Shown here piece after piece: positions 1 to 6,750 of a DNA stretch of 40,791 bases. The notes under the pieces are model-generated. The model did no database searches, was not told the DNA's origin, and worked only from the letters and a program-made list of their open reading frames with translations. Position numbers and translations under genes: made by a program. Every line of letters begins with the position of its first letter. Positions within the stretch are counted from its first letter, which is position 1. The DNA comes from Halieaceae bacterium. Lineage in GTDB: Bacteria; Pseudomonadota; Gammaproteobacteria; Pseudomonadales; Halieaceae. The stretch spans positions 1 to 40,791 of the forward strand of contig JANQIO010000211.1 in NCBI GenBank assembly GCA_028282105.1, in the 5' to 3' direction.

Positions 1-1
1 T

Positions 2-136
2 GAGGCACTCACGTTCCGGTTGCAAATCAAGAACCTTACGAACGAAGAGTTCGCTTACGAGCGGGATGGGGTCAAGATCGAAGTCTTCGAAGAAGGCACT
101 TCGGTCTCCGCGAGCTTCACCTACGAATTTCTATAA
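2..136 (+). CDS. TonB-dependent outer-membrane receptor, C-terminal fragment
   Basis: This is the last 44 codons of a gene that begins before the window. The translation starts EALTFRLQIKNLTNEEF and ends SFTYEFL. An xLxIxNLTNExF stretch followed by a final amphipathic strand ending in an aromatic/aliphatic residue is the usual end of a 22-stranded TonB-dependent receptor barrel. That family imports siderophores, cobalamin, sugars or other ligands across the outer membrane using TonB energy. Only the last strand or two are visible, so the substrate cannot be judged. The lipoprotein gene starts 22 bp downstream with its own AGGAAGAG ribosome site, so the two are probably co-transcribed. Another outer-membrane beta-barrel protein is possible but less likely. 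Confidence 0.7.
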   Translation, partial: EALTFRLQIKNLTNEEFAYERDGVKIEVFEEGTSVSASFTYEFL

Positions 137-158
137 CCGATAACCTAGGAAGAGTCCT

Positions 159-2999
159 ATGTTGCACAAAAAACTCATACTCTCACTCCTGGCGGCTGCT
201 TCGCTGACTCTGGTCGGATGCAGTGACGGCGACCAGGGCGACAATGTCACGATCACTAACGAGATCGGCGGCGGTGATCCCGGTCCAGGACCGGGTCCTG
301 ATCCGGGCGAGGGTGATTGCGAAGGCTTCGTTACTACTGACTTCGCCACCTGCTCCGAGCTGTCCGGCGGCGGTGCTGCCGGTACTCTGACCGGCACTGT
401 CGATCAGAACTACACGCTGAACAGTGAACTGCAGTGGCGCCTGAGCGGTACGGTGACTGTTGGTACCGGCAACCAGGAAGTTCAGACCGATGCTGACGTG
501 CAGGCCATCAAGGATGCCGGCGTGATACTGACCATCGAGGCCGGCACTGATGTTCGCGCCTTCGATGACGGCTCACTGCTGGTGACTCGTGGCTCCCAGA
601 TTATTGCTGACGGCACGGCCTCAAGCCCGATCACCTTCTCCAGCCTGGACGCCAACTTCGACGGCCTGGGCGAGTGGGGCGGCCTGATCATCCAGGGTTT
701 TGCACCGCAGTACGGTGCCGGCGGCACCGGCGCCTGCTTCGGCGCTGGCACCGTCTGTAACGTAGAGGGTGAGGGCGGTACCGAGATCTCTGTATATGGT
801 GGTAACGAGCCCGACGACAACAGCGGCATCCTGCGCTATGTGCGCGTCGCTGAAGGTGGTCTGGTGGCTGGCCCCAACAATGAGATCAACGGTATCACCA
901 TGCAGGGCGTCGGTTACGGCACCACCATGGAATATGTCCAGGTGCACAACAACCTCGACGACGGCCTCGAGTGGTTCGGCGGCACGGTTAGCGTTCGCTA
1001 CGCGGTCCTGACCGGCAACGACGATGACGATATCGACTTCGACGAAGGTTTCCAGGGCAACATCCAGTACGCCCTGGTGGTCAAGTCTGACAACGCGGCG
1101 CCGGTAGGCAGCAACGATCCGCGCGCCATCGAAGCCAACTCCTCTGACGACGAGTACGTGCCTGAAACCGAAGCGGTTATCGCCAACGTCACCATCCTGG
1201 GTGGTGATGTGAATAACTCAGACGCCGGCCAGCAGCCTGGCATGCGTCTGCGCGGTGCGGTCACCACGGATATCTACAACACGGCGGTTCGCGAGTTCGA
1301 TCGCGGTTGTATCCGTATCGATGACGCCGACACCGACGGCGCCGGCACCATCGTGCCTTCCGTGGTTAACCTGACCAACATCCTCAATGACTGTGACAGC
1401 GGCATCTACGACAGTTCTTCCCGCGGCCCTGCCGACTCCGAAGATAACGTTGTGATTGCACCGTTCACCGTGAGCAGCACCTACGCTATCAACGAAGATG
1501 AAGCGGTACTCGACAGCGCCCCGACCATCGACGCTGTCGACAACGGCGACAGCTTCGTATTCGACCAGACGGCATACGTCGGTGCGGTTGACCCCGCCGC
1601 CGCCACCGGCTGGTGGGAAGGCTGGATCATCCCGGGTTCTCTCGAAAGCACCCCGCCGGATGAGACGCCTGACTTTGTCTCCTGCGACCTGGATGCGACG
1701 GTACCGAACTGCACCATCACCGGCACCATCGATGAAGACTATACCTTCGTTCGCGGCGTGCAGTACCGCCTCGACGGTGAAGTCATTGTCGGCGACGGCA
1801 ACCAGTTCATCGGCAGCCAGTCTGACTACGACCGCGTGGTTGAAAACGGTGTCACCCTGACCATCGAGCCGGGCGTAGACGTTCGCGCCTTCGATGACGG
1901 TTCACTGCTGGTAACTCGTGCCTCCAAGCTGATGGCAGTGGGTACCGCAGCCAGCCCGATCACCTTCTCCAGCCTGACTGACGAAGACTTCGACGGCCTC
2001 GGTGAGTGGGGTGGCGTGATCATCCAGGGCTTCGCCCCGCAGTACGGTGCTGGCGGTACTGGCGCCTGCTTCAACCCGGGCGAGATCTGGTGCAACGTTG
2101 AAGGTGAAGGCGGTACCGTGATTGGCCGTTACGGCGGCAACGTGCCCGATGACGACAGCGGTATGGTTCGCTATGTGCGCATCGCCGAAGGCGGCCTGGT
2201 CGCTGGTCCGAACAACGAGATCAACGGCCTGACCATGCAGGGCGTTGGCCACGGCACCACCGTTGAGTATGTGCAGATCCACAACAACCTTGACGACGGC
2301 CTCGAGTGGTTCGGCGGCACGGTGAACGCTCGCTACGTGGTCCTGACCGGCAACGACGATGACGATATCGACTTCGACGAAGGCTATCAGGGCAACATCC
2401 AGTTCGGCATTGTGGTGAAGTCCAACAATTCTGCACCGGTAGGCAGCAACGATCCGCGCGCTATTGAAGCCAACTCTTCTGACGACGAGTATGTGCCGGA
2501 AACCGAAGGCGCTCTGGCCAACATCCTGATCATCGGCGGCGAAGTTAACAACGCCGGCGACGGCCAGCCTGGCATGCGTCTGCGCGGCGCCCTGACCACG
2601 CGTATCTACAACACCTCGGTGTCCATGTTCGACACCCGCGGTTGTGTACGCATCGACGACGCCGACACTGACGGCCTCGGCACCATCGTGGTATCGGTGG
2701 TCGAGCTGTACAACGTGCTTGGTGACTGTGCTGCCGGCTACTACGACGGTTCTTCCCGCGGCCCGGCTGATGTGGAAGACAACGCTGGTGATCCCGATGG
2801 TGTGGTGATGCCGCTGACGGTTGATGCCGCCTACGCGCTGACCCAGGCCGAAGCCAATGTAGCGGTACCCCCGTTCCAGGCTGTGAACAACGGCTCTGGC
2901 TTCACCTTCGAAGCCACCGACTACGTCGGAGCGGTTGAGCCCGGCACGGCCGCTGCCGACGCCTGGTGGGCCGGCTGGATCATCCCCGGTTCGCTGTAA
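159..2999 (+). CDS. Large outer-membrane lipoprotein with two tandem ~440-residue homologous halves
   Basis: Predicted lipoprotein of 946 residues. A lysine-rich N-terminus and hydrophobic core lead to the lipobox LVGC with Cys21. Ser22-Asp23 follow, which does not match the Asp+2 inner-membrane retention rule, so outer-membrane sorting is expected. A Gly/Pro/Asp linker (about 38-57) precedes two homologous halves, about 56-495 and 507-946. Both carry VRAFDDGSLLVTR, GEWGG, AGPNNEING, DGLEWFGGTV and the acidic run DDDDIDFDEG (288-297 and 733-742), and both end in WIIPGSL. Cysteine pairs recur at matching places: 193/200 and 637/645, then 384/412 and 829/857. The NNEING and EWFGGT motifs resemble uncharacterised, probably right-handed beta-helix, secreted proteins that I recall from Bacteroidetes and marine gammaproteobacteria. 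The acidic run could bind calcium. Its place directly after a TonB receptor suggests a surface ligand-capture partner; that role is inference. A strong terminator follows. Confidence 0.85.
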   Translation: MLHKKLILSLLAAASLTLVGCSDGDQGDNVTITNEIGGGDPGPGPGPDPGEGDCEGFVTTDFATCSELSGGGAAGTLTGTVDQNYTLNSELQWRLSGTVTVGTGNQEVQTDADVQAIKDAGVILTIEAGTDVRAFDDGSLLVTRGSQIIADGTASSPITFSSLDANFDGLGEWGGLIIQGFAPQYGAGGTGACFGAGTVCNVEGEGGTEISVYGGNEPDDNSGILRYVRVAEGGLVAGPNNEINGITMQGVGYGTTMEYVQVHNNLDDGLEWFGGTVSVRYAVLTGNDDDDIDFDEGFQGNIQYALVVKSDNAAPVGSNDPRAIEANSSDDEYVPETEAVIANVTILGGDVNNSDAGQQPGMRLRGAVTTDIYNTAVREFDRGCIRIDDADTDGAGTIVPSVVNLTNILNDCDSGIYDSSSRGPADSEDNVVIAPFTVSSTYAINEDEAVLDSAPTIDAVDNGDSFVFDQTAYVGAVDPAAATGWWEGWIIPGSLESTPPDETPDFVSCDLDATVPNCTITGTIDEDYTFVRGVQYRLDGEVIVGDGNQFIGSQSDYDRVVENGVTLTIEPGVDVRAFDDGSLLVTRASKLMAVGTAASPITFSSLTDEDFDGLGEWGGVIIQGFAPQYGAGGTGACFNPGEIWCNVEGEGGTVIGRYGGNVPDDDSGMVRYVRIAEGGLVAGPNNEINGLTMQGVGHGTTVEYVQIHNNLDDGLEWFGGTVNARYVVLTGNDDDDIDFDEGYQGNIQFGIVVKSNNSAPVGSNDPRAIEANSSDDEYVPETEGALANILIIGGEVNNAGDGQPGMRLRGALTTRIYNTSVSMFDTRGCVRIDDADTDGLGTIVVSVVELYNVLGDCAAGYYDGSSRGPADVEDNAGDPDGVVMPLTVDAAYALTQAEANVAVPPFQAVNNGSGFTFEATDYVGAVEPGTAAADAWWAGWIIPGSL

Positions 3000-3080
3000 G
3001 CTCTGCGCGTCCCGCCTTGTGGCGGGGCGCAACACCAGACCGCTGCCAGCGGTAATAGATTATTTGGTGTGTCCTCTGTG

Positions 3081-3105
3081 ACCCCGGCCCCGGCCGGGGT
3101 TTTTT
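3081..3105 (+). terminator. Intrinsic terminator after the lipoprotein gene
   Basis: A perfect 8-bp GC-rich stem (ACCCCGGC at 3081-3088 pairing with GCCGGGGT at 3093-3100) has a 4-nt loop and is followed by a run of T ending at 3105. This is a textbook rho-independent terminator for the plus-strand receptor/lipoprotein unit. The T run overlaps the stop codon of the convergent DUF1853 gene (3104-3106). The opposite strand has no U tail, so it works in one direction. A smaller hairpin, CCCGCC-TTGT-GGCGGG, lies at 3011-3026. Confidence 0.85.
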
Positions 3106-4003
3106 ATGCCTGCGATTCAGGCGGCGGGGCATGGTCGGGCCAGTTATCCGGAGTAATAAAGCAGCGGCGCTGTTCCCGCCCCGAAGCGTCGCAGGCGGCC
3201 AGTTGCACGGGTCTCGAGCCGTGCCCAAGCCGGCTCGCCAGCAACTCCGCCATGGCCTCCGTCCCGCGCCGTTGACCATCGTTTACTGAGTAGGCCGACA
3301 GCCAGCGGCGGCGTGGGATTTTCTGCCAGCCCTGCCAGCTCTCCGGCAGCGGATCAAGTTCCCTGAACTGGCTCCAGGTGTACCAGGTTCGCAACGGGTT
3401 GGCCGGATTGTGGTATTCCGGCGCGCTGGCGCCCGCCATGGGCGCGAACAGGTAGCCCTTGATATCCACGACACTGATACAGTCCTGTATGCCCAGCTTG
3501 TTCAGTACGGCGCGGGCCGCTGGGTGCTGGGAGAGGCGACTCTGGCGAGCGGTGAGATGATGCAGCTTCTGGTCCAGGCGATCGTGCTGTCCCGGCCCCA
3601 GCCACAGCTCCGTCCCCGCTATGCCGAGGTAGAACTTCACCGCCAGCTCGAGGTGCACGTGCTTCTCCCGGCGCCGGCACCAGTAGATACAGTCGAATTC
3701 ACCGACAGTGCGGTGTCCGTCCCGCACTGCCAGGTTATGGGCCAGCAGTTCGGTGTCGGGGTCGTATTCCAGCAAGTAGTGCCATAGCCGCTCGTAGTAG
3801 AGGCCCAGGCGGCCACCGGGTGTATCGCCCAGGAATTCCCGCAACGGCGTAGCGTCGCGATCCAGCTCCGCCAGGTGGCGGCGCCACGCGTCGGTCAGCT
3901 CAAGGCCGGCGCCGGCAAGGCCCGGACCGTGGATCAATAGCGGGGAAAACCCGGCCCAGGCCAGGTCGCGCACCAGAGGGTCAGTGTAGAAATGGCCGGG
4001 CAT
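3104..4003 (-). CDS. DUF1853 family protein
   Basis: A 299-residue protein with the DUF1853 pattern: FYTDPLVRDLAWAGFSP near the N-terminus (5-21), LGLYYERLWHYLL (66-78), GEFDCIYW (101-108) and HLELAVKFYLG (117-127). The function is unknown. I recall the family being linked to the PD-(D/E)XK nuclease-like fold. The acidic residues Glu102 and Asp104, followed by Glu119 and Lys123, are at plausible positions, but spacing does not give a strict ExK motif, so nuclease activity is unproven. It is monocistronic, convergent with the lipoprotein and divergent from nadK. Its ATG (4001-4003) is 37 bp from the nadK start, so the two promoters must overlap. Confidence 0.8.
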   Translation of the reverse strand: MPGHFYTDPLVRDLAWAGFSPLLIHGPGLAGAGLELTDAWRRHLAELDRDATPLREFLGDTPGGRLGLYYERLWHYLLEYDPDTELLAHNLAVRDGHRTVGEFDCIYWCRRREKHVHLELAVKFYLGIAGTELWLGPGQHDRLDQKLHHLTARQSRLSQHPAARAVLNKLGIQDCISVVDIKGYLFAPMAGASAPEYHNPANPLRTWYTWSQFRELDPLPESWQGWQKIPRRRWLSAYSVNDGQRRGTEAMAELLASRLGHGSRPVQLAACDASGREQRRCFITPDNWPDHAPPPESQA

Positions 4004-4041
4004 TGAGACTCTCCGCCGGATGACTGCGTATAATAGGCGGA
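4003..4041 (+). promoter_or_regulatory. nadK promoter with consensus -10 placed for a leaderless mRNA
   Basis: A perfect TATAAT hexamer sits at 4029-4034, only 6 bases before the preferred nadK ATG at 4041. Transcription normally starts about 7 bases after the -10 box, which is the A of that ATG. The best -35 match is TTGAGA at 4003-4008 with a 20-bp spacer, longer than ideal. AGGCGG directly abuts the ATG, too close for normal Shine-Dalgarno pairing. The reading as a leaderless promoter is inference. Confidence 0.5.
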
Positions 4042-4925
4042 TGTCAAACAGCTTTTCAAAGATCGGTCTTATTGGTCGCGGCCGTCACGAGAGTTCGCGC
4101 GAAACCCTGCAGAGCCTGCTGGCGCTGCTGGCGGGCCGCGGCCTGCAGGCCTATATCGAGCCGCGCCTGGCCAAGCTTTGCCCGGACTGCGCCGCGACCG
4201 AGGCCGGCCGCGATGAGATCGGTGAACACTGCGACCTGGTGATTGTGGTAGGCGGCGACGGCAGCATGCTGAGCGCAGCGCGCACCATGGCGCGGCACAA
4301 CACACCGCTGCTCGGGGTCAACCGCGGTCGGCTGGGTTTCCTCACCGATATTTCCCCGGATGAGATCGACCTCAAGGTGGCAGAAGTGCTGGATGGCAAC
4401 TACGACGCGGAAGAACGCTTTCTGCTGGACGTGGTGGTGCTGCGGGATGACGAGGTGATTGGCCGTGCGGACGCGCTGAATGATGTGGTGGTGAACTCCG
4501 GCACTTCGGCGCAGATGATCGAGTTCGACCTGTATATTGACGACACCTTTGTCTACCGCCAGCGCGCTGACGGTCTGATTATATCGACCCCGACGGGCTC
4601 TACGGCCTACTCCTTGTCAGGCGGCGGTCCGATCATGCACCCCTCGCTGGACGCGCTGGTGCTGGTACCCATGTTCCCCCATACCCTCAGCAGCCGGCCG
4701 ATCGTGGTGGACGGCGACAGCCGGCTGCGACTGTCCATTGCCGAGGACAACAGCATCCACCCGCCGGTGACCTGCGATGGTCAGGTCAATATGACTGCGC
4801 GCCCTGGCGACACGGTGGAGGTGTACAAAAAGCCGCACCGCATGACGCTGATTCACCCGGTAGATCACAGCTTCTACGCCAGCTGCCGCGACAAGCTCCG
4901 CTGGGGTAACCCGCTGGTGGAGTGA
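4041..4925 (+). CDS. nadK: NAD kinase
   Basis: ATP-dependent NAD+ kinase, the cytoplasmic enzyme that makes NADP+. The product is 294 residues from the ATG at 4041, beginning MSNSFSKIGLIGR, the usual N-terminus and length. An in-frame ATG at 4020 would add seven residues and lies upstream of the TATAAT box. The catalytic GGDGS motif is at 71-75 with Asp73. The NAD-binding segment (ALNDVVV, then DGLIISTPTGSTAYSLSGGG) is intact, as is the C-terminal CDGQ element. The rhomboid gene follows after 46 bp and is probably read from the same transcript. Nothing looks damaged. Confidence 0.96.
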   Translation: MSNSFSKIGLIGRGRHESSRETLQSLLALLAGRGLQAYIEPRLAKLCPDCAATEAGRDEIGEHCDLVIVVGGDGSMLSAARTMARHNTPLLGVNRGRLGFLTDISPDEIDLKVAEVLDGNYDAEERFLLDVVVLRDDEVIGRADALNDVVVNSGTSAQMIEFDLYIDDTFVYRQRADGLIISTPTGSTAYSLSGGGPIMHPSLDALVLVPMFPHTLSSRPIVVDGDSRLRLSIAEDNSIHPPVTCDGQVNMTARPGDTVEVYKKPHRMTLIHPVDHSFYASCRDKLRWGNPLVE

Positions 4926-4971
4926 CCGCCACACCAGGCTCGCCCAACAGGATACGACCTAGCCCAAGCAC

Positions 4972-5637
4972 GTGCCCCATACCTTTAACAGCCCCCGCGA
5001 ACTGCTGAGAACAGTGCCGGTGACGCTCGCCCTTATTGTGCTGAGTGTCTGTGGCTTTCTGCTCTACTACCTGGGCGCGCCCCTGTCGTGGATTGCCGCA
5101 TTCACCTACCAGGAGTTCAGCGTTGAGGGGCGCCAGGTTGTGTTCCAGTCCAGCCCCGGCGAGTACTGGCGCATCATCACGCCGATCTTTCTGCACTTTG
5201 GCTGGTTACATATCACCTTCAACAGCCTGTGGCTGTGGGAATTGGGCGCGCTGATTGAACAGCGGCTTGGAGGCGTATACCTGGTGGCACTGGTGCTGTT
5301 GTGCGGTGGTGGGTCCAACATCGCCCAGGCGGCCTACAGCGGCCCTTCGCTGTTCGGAGGCATGTCCGGTGTGGTCTATGCCTTGCTGGGATTCTGCTGG
5401 GTGTACAATGCGCTGCTGCCAAACGGGCGGCTCTGGGTGCCGCGCGCCATTATCATTTTTATGCTGGTGTGGCTGGTGTTCTGCATGGTGGCGCCCACCG
5501 AGCTGCTGGGTATCGGCAGCATCGCCAATGCGGCCCACCTGGGCGGCTTGTTGCTGGGTTGCCTGCTGGCCCTGCCGCTGGCGCTGCGGCACCGGCAGCA
5601 GGGCCCGCTACGCCCGATGGACAAAGAGGACGACTGA
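4972..5637 (+). CDS. Rhomboid family intramembrane serine protease
   Basis: An integral-membrane protease of 221 residues with about six hydrophobic segments. The GlpG-like signature HITFNSLWLWELG gives His80 and Asn84 (oxyanion site). The nucleophile is Ser132 in GGMSG, and the catalytic His189 lies in ANAAHLGG, so the Ser-His dyad is complete. GlpG's N-terminal cytoplasmic domain is absent, giving a minimal rhomboid core. It would cleave transmembrane segments of inner-membrane substrates; none can be named from sequence. A GTG start at 4972 is used here. The nearby ribosome site is weak (AGGATA, about 18 bases upstream), so the exact start is uncertain. It is followed after 1 bp by the YeaC-like gene. 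Confidence 0.92.
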   Translation: MPHTFNSPRELLRTVPVTLALIVLSVCGFLLYYLGAPLSWIAAFTYQEFSVEGRQVVFQSSPGEYWRIITPIFLHFGWLHITFNSLWLWELGALIEQRLGGVYLVALVLLCGGGSNIAQAAYSGPSLFGGMSGVVYALLGFCWVYNALLPNGRLWVPRAIIIFMLVWLVFCMVAPTELLGIGSIANAAHLGGLLLGCLLALPLALRHRQQGPLRPMDKEDD

Positions 5638-5638
5638 C

Positions 5639-5905
5639 GTGAACTACCAGGACCTGGTGGAGCAGATCACACCCGAGCTATACACGGCCTTCAAGCGTGC
5701 CCTGGAGCTGGGGCGCTGGCCAGATGGGCGGGCGATGACCGCTGAGCAACGGGCGCACTGTCTTGACGCGGTGATTGCCTACGACCAGCTGCACCTCAGC
5801 GAGGAGGAGCGGGTCGGCTATATCGATCGCAGCCGCAAGCCGGCCGGGGAGGCCGAGCAATTGCTGCGCTTCGCCGACGATGCCGCTGGAGACACCGGGG
5901 AATGA
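5639..5905 (+). CDS. YeaC-like DUF1315 protein
   Basis: A small 88-residue cytoplasmic protein of unknown function. WPDGRAMTAEQRAHCLDAVI followed by AYDQLHL matches the DUF1315 (YeaC) pattern, in which a DGR/LT-E-Q-x-x-x-C-L-Q/D-A-V-I-AYD block is conserved. The GTG start at 5639 lies just after the rhomboid stop and has AGAGGA about 8 bases upstream. The stop overlaps the ATG of the next gene (ATGA), indicating translational coupling. The acidic C-terminus carries no recognisable domain. Confidence 0.85.
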   Translation: MNYQDLVEQITPELYTAFKRALELGRWPDGRAMTAEQRAHCLDAVIAYDQLHLSEEERVGYIDRSRKPAGEAEQLLRFADDAAGDTGE

Positions 5906-6735
5906 GTGGCCAGCTTGGCGAAGGTCAGCTTCGCAAGATGGTCACCGATCACCAGCAGCCGGTGCACTACGCCATGCCCCTGGGTGAGGCTGATGTGCCG
6001 ATGAATGCCCTGATCGGCGAGCGCCTGGCGCTGGACTACCTCGGTAAAATCAGCTGCGTGCACTGCGGGCGCGACACCAGGAAGAGTTTCAACCAGGGCT
6101 ATTGCTACCCCTGTTTTACCCGGCTGGCGCAGTGCGATAGCTGTATCGTCAGCCCGGAGAAATGCCACTACGACGCCGGCACCTGCCGGGAACCGGAGTG
6201 GGGTGAAGCGAACTGCATGATCGACCATGTGGTGTACCTGGCCAACACCTCCGGGCTAAAGATCGGCATCACCCGCACAACCCAGGTGCCCACCCGCTGG
6301 ATGGACCAGGGTGCGGTGCAGGCCCTGCCTATTTTCCGGGTGCAAACCCGGCACCAATCCGGCCTGGTCGAGGTGCTGTTCAAGGATCACGTCAACGATC
6401 GCACCAACTGGCGAGCCATGCTCAAGGGCGAGGTGGAGGACATGGCGCTGGCCGCGGAGCGGGATCGACTGTTCGATGTCACGGCCGCAGGCATTGACGC
6501 TTTGCAGTCCCAGTTCGGCCTGCAGGCGATCACCCGGCTGGAAAACGACCAGGATTACGAGTTTCTCTACCCGGTGTCGGAATACCCCACCAAGGTCAGC
6601 TCCTTCAATCTCGACAAGGCGCCCCGCGTGGAAGGGGTGTTGAATGGCATCAAGGGTCAGTACCTGATCTTTGATAGCGGAGTCATCAATATGCGCAAGT
6701 ACGGCGGCTACCATCTCGCCCTGCACGCGCTGTAA
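5902..6735 (+). CDS. DUF2797 protein: cysteine-rich zinc-ribbon region plus GIY-YIG-like segment
   Basis: A 277-residue protein matching the DUF2797 layout. The N-terminal part holds nine cysteines: C52-x2-C55, C68-x2-C71, C78-x2-C81, then C88, C95 and C105, consistent with one or two structural zinc sites. The segment after it reads VVYLANTSGLKIGITR (110-125), then Arg132 in TRW, Glu157 in LVEVLF and Asn169. This order (VYL, KIG, Arg, Glu, Asn) recalls the GIY-YIG nuclease core. That fold assignment is my inference; the family is annotated only as unknown function. The gene overlaps yeaC by 4 bp and precedes pepN by 15 bp. Confidence 0.82.
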   Translation: MSGQLGEGQLRKMVTDHQQPVHYAMPLGEADVPMNALIGERLALDYLGKISCVHCGRDTRKSFNQGYCYPCFTRLAQCDSCIVSPEKCHYDAGTCREPEWGEANCMIDHVVYLANTSGLKIGITRTTQVPTRWMDQGAVQALPIFRVQTRHQSGLVEVLFKDHVNDRTNWRAMLKGEVEDMALAAERDRLFDVTAAGIDALQSQFGLQAITRLENDQDYEFLYPVSEYPTKVSSFNLDKAPRVEGVLNGIKGQYLIFDSGVINMRKYGGYHLALHAL

Positions 6736-6750
6736 TAGCGGAACTTCATC

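Noticed and set aside
1902-3035. 377-codon open frame antisense to the lipoprotein gene
   Set aside because: It mirrors the sense gene's GC-rich codons and the internal duplication, and its translation has no recognisable motifs. The sense strand has a lipobox, ribosome site and terminator.
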